Below the pieces are notes generated by a model. That model was not told where the DNA came from, made no database searches, and worked only from the letters and a program-made list of their open reading frames with translations. Source: Desulfobacterales bacterium (GTDB taxonomy: Bacteria; Desulfobacterota; Desulfobacteria; Desulfobacterales; UBA11574). From it: 64,000 nt of DNA. Location of the stretch: assembly GCA_030145345.1 (NCBI GenBank), contig JAQYVT010000003.1, positions 1 to 64,000 on the forward strand, given 5' to 3'. The first letter of the stretch is position 1. Each line of letters starts with the position of its first letter. A program made the translations under genes and the position numbers. This document shows positions 46,751 to 56,819 of this stretch, one piece after another.

Positions 46751-48565
46751 ATGGCACAATATATTGCAGATAGAAGGGACGTAGATTTTGTCCTTCACGA
46801 GCAGTTGCAGGTTGAAAATCTGAGTCAACATGAAACGTTTGCTGAGTTTAATAAAAAAACGGTGGATATGATTGTATCCGAAGCCCGCAACCTTGCGATT
46901 AAAGAGATTCTTCCCACCCAAATATTGGGTGACCGGGAAGGATGTAAGTTTAACAACGGAGCGGTGACGGTCCCGGAGTCTTTTCACCGAGCTTATGAAC
47001 TCTTAAAGGAAGGTGAATGGGTGGCAATGACTGAAGACCCCGAGTGGGGGGGGCAGGGAATGCCGACGACCGTTGCGTTGGCGGTCAGTGATTATCTCGT
47101 GGGTGCGAACTACGGGTTTATGATATATTCGGGGCTGACCCACGGTGCAGGAAAACTTGTTGAAGCCTTTGGGACCGACAAACAGAAACAGCTTTTTCTT
47201 GAAAAAATGTACACCGGTGAATGGACCGGTACGATGCTGCTTACGGAACCTGAAGCAGGATCGGATGTGGGGGCCCTCACAACTTCTGCGGTCAAGAATG
47301 ATGACGGGACATATTCCATTACCGGGAACAAGATCTTCATCTCCGGAGGGGAACACGATCTGTCCGAAAATATCGTTCATCCTGTTTTGGCCCGTATCGA
47401 AGGCGCTCCTGAAGGGAGCAAGGGTATTTCACTCTTCCTTGTCCCCAAATTTTGGGTGAACGATGACGGGAGTCTGGGCGAGTTCAATGACGTGGTCTGT
47501 ACCGGCATCGAAGAGAAAATGGGGATCCATGGCAATTCAACCTGCTCCCTGACGCTTGGCGGCAAGGGCAAATGCAGGGGAACGCTGCTGGGCGAGGAGA
47601 ACAAAGGCATGCGGGCCATGTTTCTGATGATGAATGAAGCGCGTCTCCTGGTAGGCCTTCAAGGTTTCGGTTGTGCCTCGTCAGCGTACATGTATGCCGT
47701 TGATTACGCCCGGCAGAGGATACAGGGGAAAAATCTCCTGCAGATACTCGATAAGAATGCGCCATCGGTTCCGATCATACAGCATCCGGATATACGGCGC
47801 CAGTTGATGACCATGAAGGTGTATGTTGAAGGGATACGAAGTCTTCTCTATTATATCGGAATGTGTGAAGATCGGATAAAAATTACGGAAGACATGGAAG
47901 AAAAAACCAAATATCAAGGCATCGTCGATGTCCTCATACCGATTGCCAAAGGGTATGTCACCGACCGGTGCTTCGAGGTTTGCAGCCATGGTATCCAGAT
48001 TTACGGCGGCTACGGGTATATTCAGGATTATCCCATGGAACAACTCCTCCGAGATTGTCGGATAACGATGATCTATGAAGGTACAAACGGGATTCAGGCC
48101 ATGGATCTTCTGGGAAGAAAGCTGGGATTGAATAAAGGAAAACCGATCCTGGATCTTTTGGGTGAGATTCAAAAAACCATTGCAAAGGCCAAAGAGACCG
48201 CCGGACTGGAAGACTTTGCAGCCAGGTTGGAAGGCGCGATCAATAAGTTGGGTGAGGTTGCACTGCATATGGGAACAACGGCCATGTCGCCCAAAGTGAT
48301 GAATGCTTTCGCCTTTGCATATCCTTTCATGGAAGTATGCGGTGATGTGATTATGTCGTGGATGCTGCTGTGGCGCGCAACGATTGCTGCCGTAAAACTG
48401 GATAACGGCGCCAAGAGAAAGGATATCCCCTTCTACGAGGGCCAGATTAAAAGTGCCGAATTTTTCCTCTGCACGATCCTTCCGATTACTTTTGGCAAGA
48501 TGAAAGCCATTCTGGCCACCAACGGCGCTGCTGTGGAGATGGATGAAAAATCATTTGGCGGATAA
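46751..48565 (+). CDS. acyl-CoA dehydrogenase (long form with C-terminal extension)
   Basis: TMLLTEPEAGSDVGALTTSAV; GIEEKMGIHGNSTCSLTLGG; YEGTNGIQAMDLLGRK. Confidence 0.95.
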   Translation: MAQYIADRRDVDFVLHEQLQVENLSQHETFAEFNKKTVDMIVSEARNLAIKEILPTQILGDREGCKFNNGAVTVPESFHRAYELLKEGEWVAMTEDPEWGGQGMPTTVALAVSDYLVGANYGFMIYSGLTHGAGKLVEAFGTDKQKQLFLEKMYTGEWTGTMLLTEPEAGSDVGALTTSAVKNDDGTYSITGNKIFISGGEHDLSENIVHPVLARIEGAPEGSKGISLFLVPKFWVNDDGSLGEFNDVVCTGIEEKMGIHGNSTCSLTLGGKGKCRGTLLGEENKGMRAMFLMMNEARLLVGLQGFGCASSAYMYAVDYARQRIQGKNLLQILDKNAPSVPIIQHPDIRRQLMTMKVYVEGIRSLLYYIGMCEDRIKITEDMEEKTKYQGIVDVLIPIAKGYVTDRCFEVCSHGIQIYGGYGYIQDYPMEQLLRDCRITMIYEGTNGIQAMDLLGRKLGLNKGKPILDLLGEIQKTIAKAKETAGLEDFAARLEGAINKLGEVALHMGTTAMSPKVMNAFAFAYPFMEVCGDVIMSWMLLWRATIAAVKLDNGAKRKDIPFYEGQIKSAEFFLCTILPITFGKMKAILATNGAAVEMDEKSFGG

Positions 48566-48598
48566 ATTTGTCTGCATATAAAAAATTGTACCCTTGGA

Positions 48599-48629
48599 TA
48601 CCCCGCCGCTTTCTGCGGGGAGCTTCATT
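48599..48629. repeat. REP-like hairpin TACCCCGCCGCTTTCTGCGGGGAGCTTCATT
   Basis: CCCCGC/GCGGGG hairpin followed by AGCTTCA; five related copies in the window (943-974, 19309-19340, 48599-48629, 50040-50070, 54209-54239). Confidence 0.7.
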
Positions 48630-48644
48630 TCAAATGGATAGCGT

Positions 48645-49949
48645 TCATGGGGCCTTTGGTTTAAACGTCTCTTTGGTAAGCATCGTACACACAAGGGATA
48701 CAATGGAAGCGCCGAGGAGAATAAGAATGAGCATCGAGTAGGCTTCAAGGGTATATTCCCCGGTGTTTGACTTGGGATACGCATCTAAAACCCGGCCCAA
48801 AAGTGGCATAAAGACGGCACCCCCCAGGAAAGGGAAGAGATTGACCAAGCCGGTTGAGGTCCCGGCAATCTCCGTGGGGAAAAGCTCTTTAATAAGGGTA
48901 AATCCCAATACCACAACCGATGAAGCACATATGGAAAAAACAAAAAATAGAATATACAGAGCGATTCGTGGAAGGCCGATGGGGTAAATGCTCAGAAATG
49001 CGAGCTCGATGACCAGCACGATGTTGCATAAAATAAAAGGTTTTTTTCGACTTTTCATTAACTTGTCCGATAAAAATCCAAGGGGGGGACTTCCGATGAT
49101 CATGCCCCATGCAATCATACTGAGAACCGTGCCGGCTTCCGCCCGGGTCATGCCGTAAACATGCATCAGGTAAGGTCCGCCCCACAGCGCGCCAAAACCG
49201 AAAAATATCCCGCAATCGAAAAAGAACCAAATCGCCACCGGCCAGAAGTATTTTTCAGAAACGACTCGCCGAGCCCCTTCCAGCAGGGGTATCTGCTTAA
49301 ACGTCCGGGAGGTTTTCCCGCTTTCTTCACCGAATAATTCATCGATGGAGGGCCAGCCTTTATCTTCAGGCCGATCCCTTACAATCAACCATACCAGCAC
49401 GACGATGATGAACGTGCAGCCGCCAATCACCTCAAAAGAGACGCGCCATCCGAAAATCAGCGTCATCAAAGCAAGCAGCCATGTGGCTGCAAAAACCCCC
49501 ATTCCGCCGATTGCATTTAAAATGCCTGTCATGAAAGCAAATTCTTGAGGACGAAACCATTGGGATAAAATTTTCATGGTGGGGATAAAGACCATGGAAA
49601 CACCGAGGCCCACCATCACCCTTCCCGCAAAGGCAATTTTTATGGTCGGCGCAAACCCGAAAATAATACTGCCTACGGAAGCGATAATTAAAAAAAACGT
49701 CACAGATTTTCTGGGGCCCAATGAATCTGAAAGGAGTCCTGCAGGAAATTGCATGAAGGCATAGCAGTAAAAGTATGTCGATCCCAGCAGTCCCATTACA
49801 CTGGCGGTTGTCTGGTAGTCTTTTATCAGATCGTCCGCCACGACGGACAGCGAGAGGCGGTGGAAATAAACAAAAAAATAGGCCAGGGCAAGTACTAAAA
49901 AAACCAGCCACCTAAAGCGCATTATCTTTCCGGTGATGTCTTCGGTCAT
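48645..49949 (-). CDS. MFS transporter
   Basis: 12-TM; FLVLALAYFFVYFHRLSLSVVADDL; GRVMVGLGVSMVFIPTMKILSQWFRPQEF. Confidence 0.93.
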   Translation of the reverse strand: MTEDITGKIMRFRWLVFLVLALAYFFVYFHRLSLSVVADDLIKDYQTTASVMGLLGSTYFYCYAFMQFPAGLLSDSLGPRKSVTFFLIIASVGSIIFGFAPTIKIAFAGRVMVGLGVSMVFIPTMKILSQWFRPQEFAFMTGILNAIGGMGVFAATWLLALMTLIFGWRVSFEVIGGCTFIIVVLVWLIVRDRPEDKGWPSIDELFGEESGKTSRTFKQIPLLEGARRVVSEKYFWPVAIWFFFDCGIFFGFGALWGGPYLMHVYGMTRAEAGTVLSMIAWGMIIGSPPLGFLSDKLMKSRKKPFILCNIVLVIELAFLSIYPIGLPRIALYILFFVFSICASSVVVLGFTLIKELFPTEIAGTSTGLVNLFPFLGGAVFMPLLGRVLDAYPKSNTGEYTLEAYSMLILILLGASIVSLVCTMLTKETFKPKAP

Positions 49950-50039
49950 CCTTTCTCCACAGGTATTGCTTTAACCCTTTAAAAACCGGATTTTCTGAAT
50001 GCGGCAACTTTTATAGGGGCTGGGATAAAAATTCGGAAA

Positions 50040-50070
50040 TACCCCGTCCGCTTTCGGCGGGGAGTTTCAT
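50040..50070. repeat. REP-like hairpin overlapping the 3' end of the acyl-CoA ligase gene
   Basis: taccccgtccgctttcggcggggagtttcat. Confidence 0.65.
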
Positions 50071-51758
50071 TTTCGTTTCGCCATATCCTCTGTCCTCAGG
50101 TCCTTTTTTAAAATTTTGCCGACATTTGTCTTTGGAAGTTCGGTCCTGAATTCAATCTCGGTGGGAAGCTTGTATCTGGCCAGCTTTTCCGAGCAATATT
50201 CAATAAGCGATTCCTGAGTGGCAGTTTTTCCTTTTTTGAGGACAACAAACACTTTGATGGATTCACCCCGGGTCGGGTGTGGAATTCCGATAACGGCGGC
50301 TTCTTTAACCTTGGGGTTTTCATATAGCACTTCTTCGATATCGCGGGGATAGACGTTGTAGCCGCCGGAAATAACCATATCCTTCTTGCGGTCAACAATA
50401 TAAAAGTACCCCTCTTCATCCATTTTGGCGATATCTCCGGTATAGAGCCAGCCGTCCTTGAGGGTGTCGGCGGTCTCATCTGTCTTGTTCCAGTAGCCTT
50501 TCATGACCTGGGGGCCTTTAACAAGGAGTTCACCGGATTCCCCGACGGGAACCTCTGTCTCGCCGTCATTGAGGTCTACGATGCGGCAATCCGTATCAGA
50601 AATGGGGATCCCGATACTTCCAACTTTCCGCTTTCCGCCGGCATACGGGTTTATATGTGTGACCGGTGATGATTCCGTCAAACCGAATCCTTCAACGATT
50701 ACTGCGCCTGTTTTGCTTTCAAAATCTCTGATAACTTCCACAGGCAGCGGCGCACTTCCTGAGAAGCATCCGTTTATGGACGTCAGATCGATTTTGTCAA
50801 TGTTTGGATGATCGAGTATCCCAATGTACATGGTGGGGACCAATGGGGCAAATGTCGGTTTGAATTTCCGAATGGCCTCGAGCAAAGGCTCCGGCTGGGG
50901 CTTCGGGACGAGGATATCACCCCATCCCAAATAAATGGAGAGATTCATTGCGGTGGTGAGACCAAATACATGGAAAAAGGGCAGCGCTCCCAGCATGATT
51001 TCGTTGCTGTTGAACGTGGGGAACCAAGCGCCGATCTGCTGAATCTGTTTGCTCAGGTTGCCGTGGGTAAGCATAACACCTTTGGAAACACCGGTGGTAC
51101 CCCCGGTGTACTGATACATGGCAACATCATCAAACGACAGTTCAACATCTGGGGGATTGGGAGAACTTTTTCCCAGAACCGTCTTCCATTTAAAGACATT
51201 TCCGGCGGATTTCACATCGGCGGCAAGATTTTTCTTTTTGGCCACCAGGGGAAACAAAAGGTTCTTCGGAAAAGGAAGGTAATCGCCAATGGACGTATAA
51301 ATGATCTGTTTTATGTTTGTCTTGGACCTTAGATCGATCATCCGATTACCTAAAAGATCTATGGTAACGAGGACTTTTGCGCCTGAATCGTTGAATTGAT
51401 GTTCAAGCTCTCGATCTGAATACAAAGGATTGTTCATCACCGCTATTCCGCCGATTCTTAATATTGCATAATAGGCCGCAACACAGGGTATAAGGTTCGG
51501 CAGGAGGATGGCGACGCTGTCTCCTTTGTTGATGCCAAAACCGTGAAGACAGGATGCAAAACGGTTCACCATTTCATTGAGTTCACGATAGGTAATTTTA
51601 TATCCTTGAAACAGCAGTGCCATTTTATCCGGGAATTTTCCGGCGGTTCTTTCAAGAATTTCCGGAAGGCATATTTCTTCGTATTCGATTTTTTCAGGTA
51701 CGCCCTTTTCATAACTGGTCAACCAGGGCTTATCTTCATATTTTATTTCTGCTGCCAT
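50067..51758 (-). CDS. fadD: long-chain fatty-acid--CoA ligase
   Basis: YTGGTTGVSKGVMLTHGN; GYWNKTDETADTLKDGWLYTGDIAKMDEEGYFYIVDRKKDMVISGGYNVYPRDIE. Confidence 0.96.
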   Translation of the reverse strand: MAAEIKYEDKPWLTSYEKGVPEKIEYEEICLPEILERTAGKFPDKMALLFQGYKITYRELNEMVNRFASCLHGFGINKGDSVAILLPNLIPCVAAYYAILRIGGIAVMNNPLYSDRELEHQFNDSGAKVLVTIDLLGNRMIDLRSKTNIKQIIYTSIGDYLPFPKNLLFPLVAKKKNLAADVKSAGNVFKWKTVLGKSSPNPPDVELSFDDVAMYQYTGGTTGVSKGVMLTHGNLSKQIQQIGAWFPTFNSNEIMLGALPFFHVFGLTTAMNLSIYLGWGDILVPKPQPEPLLEAIRKFKPTFAPLVPTMYIGILDHPNIDKIDLTSINGCFSGSAPLPVEVIRDFESKTGAVIVEGFGLTESSPVTHINPYAGGKRKVGSIGIPISDTDCRIVDLNDGETEVPVGESGELLVKGPQVMKGYWNKTDETADTLKDGWLYTGDIAKMDEEGYFYIVDRKKDMVISGGYNVYPRDIEEVLYENPKVKEAAVIGIPHPTRGESIKVFVVLKKGKTATQESLIEYCSEKLARYKLPTEIEFRTELPKTNVGKILKKDLRTEDMAKRK

Positions 51759-51981
51759 GTCCCACCCCCCCTTTTGGTCGGTTACGGTGATTTTGCGGAA
51801 ACTTTTATATAAACCTGAGATCCATAGCGTTTTTTTGTTTATATCTGTTAGGATGAAAATGGAGATTTGTCAAGAAAGCTTGTGATTTATGCTGGTTCAG
51901 GATACTTAAATCCATCTTGGCATGTATTAAAAACGACAAACTGAACGTTTTTCTTGACATTCGAGAAATCCGTCTGCTAAA

Positions 51982-52003
51982 AATGAATGAGCGCTCATTC
52001 ATT
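51982..52003. promoter_or_regulatory. putative TetR operator, perfect 22-bp palindrome AATGAATGAGCGCTCATTCATT
   Basis: Between divergent fadD and the etfD-like gene; same half-site (ATGAATGA) as at 46011..46030. Confidence 0.8.
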
Positions 52004-52093
52004 GTTGCGCGATGATCTTGGCCCTTTTTGACCCAAAATTTTCAAAATCATCTCGAAATAAATTTATCCGGATTAGGGAGTGAAAAATAAAAA

Positions 52094-54166
52094 ATGGACG
52101 CAGCGTTGATTTCTCCGGCCAAGGCCACCGTTCTTGGGATTCCCACCGTAATCTTTTCGTTGCTCATACCGCTGGTGGGTATCGGGATATTTACGTACAT
52201 CATTGCACTTCGGCTGAAACCACTGGTTAAAGCTTCTCCAGACCCAAGGTTGGATCGCTTGCCAGGTCGATTTTTGAAGATGTTAAAGTATGCCGTCGGG
52301 CAGTACCGTCATCCCAGATATAAGGATGCCGGAATTATCCATATTCTTTTGTTCGCCGGTTTCATGATTCTGTCCCTGCGCTCGACAACTCTCGTTTTAT
52401 TGGGAATTTCAGATGGCTATCTATTGCCGGGCATGGACGGCATCCTCGGGCATATTTACGCGATTCTCAAAGATTTTGCCGGAACCTTTGTTCTGGGCGC
52501 TTGTCTGGCCGCAATGTATCGACGGATAATCATCAAGCCCGAACGATACGCGGTGCCGGCCAAATACGGCAAGGAACATACCTGGGAAGCTTTGCTGGTG
52601 CTGATGCTGATTATGGGACTGGTGACCTGTGATATGGTTTTTGAAGGGAGTTTGGCTGCAGCTCAGATCCAGAGTGGATTGAAGCCGGAGATTATGGGCC
52701 CGATGACCGGAACATGGCTTGCCGCCCATACGCTAAGATTCGTACCGGTGGATCTCCTGCAGAATTTACATCTGGGCGCGTATTTTTCACATGAGCTGAT
52801 CTTCTTCTTTTTCCTCTGTTTTTTGCCGTTGGGGAAACATTTTCATGTGATTACGTCCTTGCCGAATGTGTTTTTAATGAAACTCGACAAAGGTACGATT
52901 AAACCGGTTCAATGGGGTGTTGATGATGACCAGCTTGACGAACTCGAGTCGTTTGGGGTCAAAAAGTTCGAGGATTTTACCTGGAAACACATGCTCGATT
53001 TTTACTCTTGTGCAGATTGCGGGCGATGCTCCGATAACTGTCCGGCCAATGCTGTGGGCCGACCCCTTTCACCAAGGTTTATATCCATAAAATGCCGTGA
53101 CTATTCGTTCATGTCAAATCCCCTCAAGGGTAAACCGGTCGACGGCCGACCGTTTATCGGCAATGTGCTCGAAGAAGATGAGGTCTGGTCGTGCACAACC
53201 TGCGGCGCCTGCGAAGAAGAGTGTCCGCTGTTTATCGAGTATATCGACAAAATTGTCGATGTAAGAAGGGGATTGGTGGATGATGGCGTGGTGCCGCAAT
53301 CCCTTCAAAAGCCGCTGAATGCCCTGGAAAAGCGCGGCAACCCTTACGGCAAGATGGAGAAAAAGCGTGCAGACTGGACAAAAGATCTGCCTGAAGACGT
53401 TACCGTCAAGATACTCAAGAAAAAAGAGACCGCAGACACCCTCTATTTTGTTGACAGCATTACCTCCTACGATGACCGGATACAGGAAATCGGCAGGGCC
53501 GCCGCGCGCGTCCTCACGGCAGCGGGGATCGATTTCGGAATTCTGGGACCGGCGGAAAGGGACAGCGGCCACGAGGTGAGACGATTCGGGGAGGAGATGC
53601 TTTTTCAAGAATTAAGAGACCGAAACACGGATGCCATCGTCAAGACAGGGGTCGACCATATTGTCACAGCGGATCCCCATACCTTCAATGCGTTGAAACA
53701 TGACTACAAAGATGTTCCGCCGGTGGCGCATATCAGCCAGACCCTGATCCAGTGCATCCAGTCGGGAAAACTCCGTTTAAAACCCGTTGAGGACCCGAAC
53801 AAAATTTATACGTATCACGATCCGTGTTACCTCGGCCGGCATAATAACCTCTACGACGATCCCCGGGCGGTTATCGATGCGATTCCAGGGATCCATCGGG
53901 TCGAGATGGCCGCAAATTGCCGGGACCGATCCTTTTGCTGCGGGGGTGGCGGACTGATGCTGTTTTATGAACCCATAGAGGAAAAAAGGATGGGGCAGGT
54001 AAGGGTTGAGATGGCCAAGGCCGCCGGTGCAGACGTGATGGTCACGGCCTGCCCCTTCTGTATGGTCAATATTGAAGATGCCATCAAGACCAGCGGTCTG
54101 GAAGGCGAGATGTCGGCCATGGACCTGGTGGAGCTGATTGATCGGTACATGATAACTGAACCATGA
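52094..54166 (+). CDS. membrane (Fe-S) oxidoreductase, EtfD / HdrD-related (ETF:quinone oxidoreductase-like)
   Basis: N-term NarI-like TM domain; CADCGRCSDNCP and CTTCGACEEECP ferredoxin motifs; CCG motifs YHDPCYLGRHN and CCGGGGG; adjacent to etfBA. Confidence 0.93.
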   Translation: MDAALISPAKATVLGIPTVIFSLLIPLVGIGIFTYIIALRLKPLVKASPDPRLDRLPGRFLKMLKYAVGQYRHPRYKDAGIIHILLFAGFMILSLRSTTLVLLGISDGYLLPGMDGILGHIYAILKDFAGTFVLGACLAAMYRRIIIKPERYAVPAKYGKEHTWEALLVLMLIMGLVTCDMVFEGSLAAAQIQSGLKPEIMGPMTGTWLAAHTLRFVPVDLLQNLHLGAYFSHELIFFFFLCFLPLGKHFHVITSLPNVFLMKLDKGTIKPVQWGVDDDQLDELESFGVKKFEDFTWKHMLDFYSCADCGRCSDNCPANAVGRPLSPRFISIKCRDYSFMSNPLKGKPVDGRPFIGNVLEEDEVWSCTTCGACEEECPLFIEYIDKIVDVRRGLVDDGVVPQSLQKPLNALEKRGNPYGKMEKKRADWTKDLPEDVTVKILKKKETADTLYFVDSITSYDDRIQEIGRAAARVLTAAGIDFGILGPAERDSGHEVRRFGEEMLFQELRDRNTDAIVKTGVDHIVTADPHTFNALKHDYKDVPPVAHISQTLIQCIQSGKLRLKPVEDPNKIYTYHDPCYLGRHNNLYDDPRAVIDAIPGIHRVEMAANCRDRSFCCGGGGLMLFYEPIEEKRMGQVRVEMAKAAGADVMVTACPFCMVNIEDAIKTSGLEGEMSAMDLVELIDRYMITEP

Positions 54167-54208
54167 TGGATGACGCTGGAAGTACTTGTCTTTATTATGA
54201 TTTTCAAT

Positions 54209-54239
54209 ACCCCGTCCTCTTGTTGCGGGGAGCTTCACT
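54209..54239. repeat. REP-like hairpin
   Basis: accccgtcctcttgttgcggggagcttcact. Confidence 0.65.
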
Positions 54240-54281
54240 GGTTGTCCAATAACGAATAACTAAAATTTTTGGAGGTAAGAC

Positions 54282-55073
54282 ATGGAAATTTTGGTCTGTA
54301 TTAAGAGGGCCCCGGACACCTCGGAAAACGAGATCGAGGTCAACAGAGACGGAACGGACATCGAGCGGGATGACCTGGTATACTCCGTAAATGAATGGGA
54401 CAATTATGCGGTTGAAGAAGCCATTCAGATTCGAGACAAGATGGGTGGCTCGGTTACCGTTGTTACCGTCGGGGATGAGGACGATGAAGAAGTCATTCGG
54501 AGAGAAATGGCCATGGGGGCTGATCACGGCATACTCCTTTCGGATGAAACGTTTAAAGGATCCGATGGCAGAGGAATTTCAGCGATTTTAAAAGCCGAGG
54601 TTGAGAAGAAAAATTATGACCTGATTCTCACCGGCGCCCAGGCCGATGACGGGGCTGGTCAGGTTGGCGGGATTCTGGCGGCGATGCTCGACTGGCCCTA
54701 TGCGTCTCTGGTGAATTTTATAGACGTTATTGATGACAAAAAAATAAAAGTCGGCCGTGAAATTGCGGGCGGAAACCAGGAGATGCATGAAATCGATCTC
54801 CCCTGTGTTCTTTCCATTCAGACCGGCATCAATGAACCCCGATATGTCGGCATTCGTGGAATCCGGAAGGTGGCATCACTTGAAATTCCGGTTCACACCG
54901 CCGGCGATCTCGGGATTGCTCCGGAGTCTGTCGGAGAATCCGGCGCCAGGACAAAACGTCTCGATTATTTTGTCCCGGAGCTGGGTGAAGGCGCAGAAAT
55001 TCTGGAGGGGAGTACCGAAGAGATCATTGATAAACTGCTTGAATTCTTAAAAGCAAAAGGAGGGATCAAATAA
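54282..55073 (+). CDS. etfB: electron transfer flavoprotein beta subunit
   Basis: MEILVCIKRAPDTSENEIEV; ILTGAQADDGAGQVGGILAAMLDWPYAS. Confidence 0.96.
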   Translation: MEILVCIKRAPDTSENEIEVNRDGTDIERDDLVYSVNEWDNYAVEEAIQIRDKMGGSVTVVTVGDEDDEEVIRREMAMGADHGILLSDETFKGSDGRGISAILKAEVEKKNYDLILTGAQADDGAGQVGGILAAMLDWPYASLVNFIDVIDDKKIKVGREIAGGNQEMHEIDLPCVLSIQTGINEPRYVGIRGIRKVASLEIPVHTAGDLGIAPESVGESGARTKRLDYFVPELGEGAEILEGSTEEIIDKLLEFLKAKGGIK

Positions 55074-56059
55074 TGGCGCAACAGGTTTTCGCATATATTA
55101 TACACAAAGAAGGTGTTGCAGACGATACCGCCCTTGAAATGATTGCAGCAGCCCGGAAACTCGATCCTGATGCTTCAGTTGCGGCTGTTATTGCCGGTGC
55201 CGGTGCCGAGCTCGATGCGGTGTGCAGGGAGCTTGTGTCCTCTTTTAGTGAGGTTTGGAAGATCGATAACGAGGCGCTGGCGTATGTAAATGCAGAGGTG
55301 CTGAGGCGTATGCTGGTTCGTATTCTGCCAAAAGACGGCATCGTTCTGGTCCCCCATGAACATTTTGGGATGGATCTGGCACCGGGCCTCTCCATAATGC
55401 TTGACGCAGCGTACCTTCCGGATGCCGTCGATTTTGAAGGTGTTGAAGACGGAAAACTCAAAGCTGTGCGTGAGGAATACACCGGACAGGTCAGCACGCA
55501 CGTGCATTGCGATATTTCCCAGGGTGCGGTGATTACCGTCCGTCCGGGGTCTTTTAAAGCCGATGAAAGTAAAAGCGCATCGGGCAAGATTGTGGACAAA
55601 ACCGCCGAAGCCATGGAAGGTGGCCTTCCGGGGGGTGCACGCCGTTTCCTGGAAGTTGTGGAAGCCGAGGTCGGCGACGTCGATATCACCAAGTCGGATG
55701 TCCTGGTATCGGTGGGCAGGGGCATCGAAGATGAGGATAATCTGGAGATGATATTCGATCTGGCGGAAGCCATGGGCGCAGATATTTCATGCTCCAGACC
55801 GATTGTGGATGCAAAATGGCTGGAAAAATCGCGCCAGGTCGGGACCTCAGGCCAGACGGTCAAGCCGAAGGTCTACATGGCCCTGGGTATCAGCGGAGCA
55901 TTTCAGCACGTGGGGGGCATCAAGGGCGCCCCGTTTATTATTGCGATAAACAAGAATCCCAAGGCGCCGATTTTCCAGGCTGCCGATGTCGGTATCGTGG
56001 ACGACATCCTCGATTTTATTCCCGAGCTTACCGACAGGATCAATGAAATGAAAGGATAA
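55073..56059 (+). CDS. etfA: electron transfer flavoprotein alpha subunit
   Basis: VLVSVGRGIEDEDNLEMIFDLAEAMGADISCSRPIVDAKWLEKSRQVGTSGQTVKPKVYMALGISGAFQHVGGIK. Confidence 0.97.
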   Translation: MAQQVFAYIIHKEGVADDTALEMIAAARKLDPDASVAAVIAGAGAELDAVCRELVSSFSEVWKIDNEALAYVNAEVLRRMLVRILPKDGIVLVPHEHFGMDLAPGLSIMLDAAYLPDAVDFEGVEDGKLKAVREEYTGQVSTHVHCDISQGAVITVRPGSFKADESKSASGKIVDKTAEAMEGGLPGGARRFLEVVEAEVGDVDITKSDVLVSVGRGIEDEDNLEMIFDLAEAMGADISCSRPIVDAKWLEKSRQVGTSGQTVKPKVYMALGISGAFQHVGGIKGAPFIIAINKNPKAPIFQAADVGIVDDILDFIPELTDRINEMKG

Positions 56060-56086
56060 AGCCGGCCGATCAATAAAATCCGCCAT

Positions 56087-56130
56087 AGCCGTCTGCCGTT
56101 CGTTTCTGAGGCAGACGGCTATTTTATTTT
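56087..56130 (+). terminator. Rho-independent terminator after etfA
   Basis: AGCCGTCTGCC gttcgtttctga GGCAGACGGCT ATTTTATTTTT. Confidence 0.85.
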
Positions 56131-56367
56131 TGTTCGGAAACCGTTCATCGCAATGCCTGCAAAACAGTCTTATAGTCCAAATATTGGTAAGAAATCTGAA
56201 AGGGCATTACATTGCGACCCATTGACAATATTCCCCCAAAAAGCGACTTAAACTAACCATTTAATATCAATATTAAATTTATACAATTATTCGATTTAAT
56301 TACCCATTTTATACCCTATAAATATGCGTTGATACCGTTGGTTTTGAATATATAAAGTCTAAATATA

Positions 56368-56570
56368 ACCTAGGTTGAGCGGTTCAGGGTTCAACGTTCT
56401 GGGTTGGAAAAACCTCAAACAGTTCGCATCAATGTGATACTGGCCTCATCGTGGTTTCAAAACCGTTCCACCCAATAGGTTATGGCAGATATTCCGGGTT
56501 TTAATCAATATGTTGAGCAGTTTCAATCGGTTGTAACCTTTGAACCCTGAACCTGGAACCGATCAGTTTA
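56368..56570. repeat. GGTTCARG-terminated dispersed element, copy D (different core)
   Basis: gttgagcggttcagggttcaacgttctgggtt ... aacctttgaaccctgaacctggaacc; core unlike copies A-C. Confidence 0.65.
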
Positions 56571-56615
56571 GGTATAAATACTTTTGCATCTTCCAGGGTG
56601 GGCTCCTCCTCGCAC

Positions 56616-56656
56616 AAGCCCTTGGAACTTAATCTGTCAATTCCAAGGGCTTTTTT
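56616..56656. terminator. intrinsic terminator-like hairpin
   Basis: AAGCCCTTGGAA...TTCCAAGGGCTTTTTT. Confidence 0.65.
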
Positions 56657-56819
56657 ATGGCTGAAGATGAAAACGTTCATGGTTCTTGTATTCAAATCGA
56701 TTCTACAGTAAAGGTGTCTGGCGATGTAATAATTTATCCACAAATAATCTTGTTATGAAGCGATTGATCCATACCCGGAGATATTAATGCAAAACTCAGG
56801 ACGTAATTCAGGAGCAATT

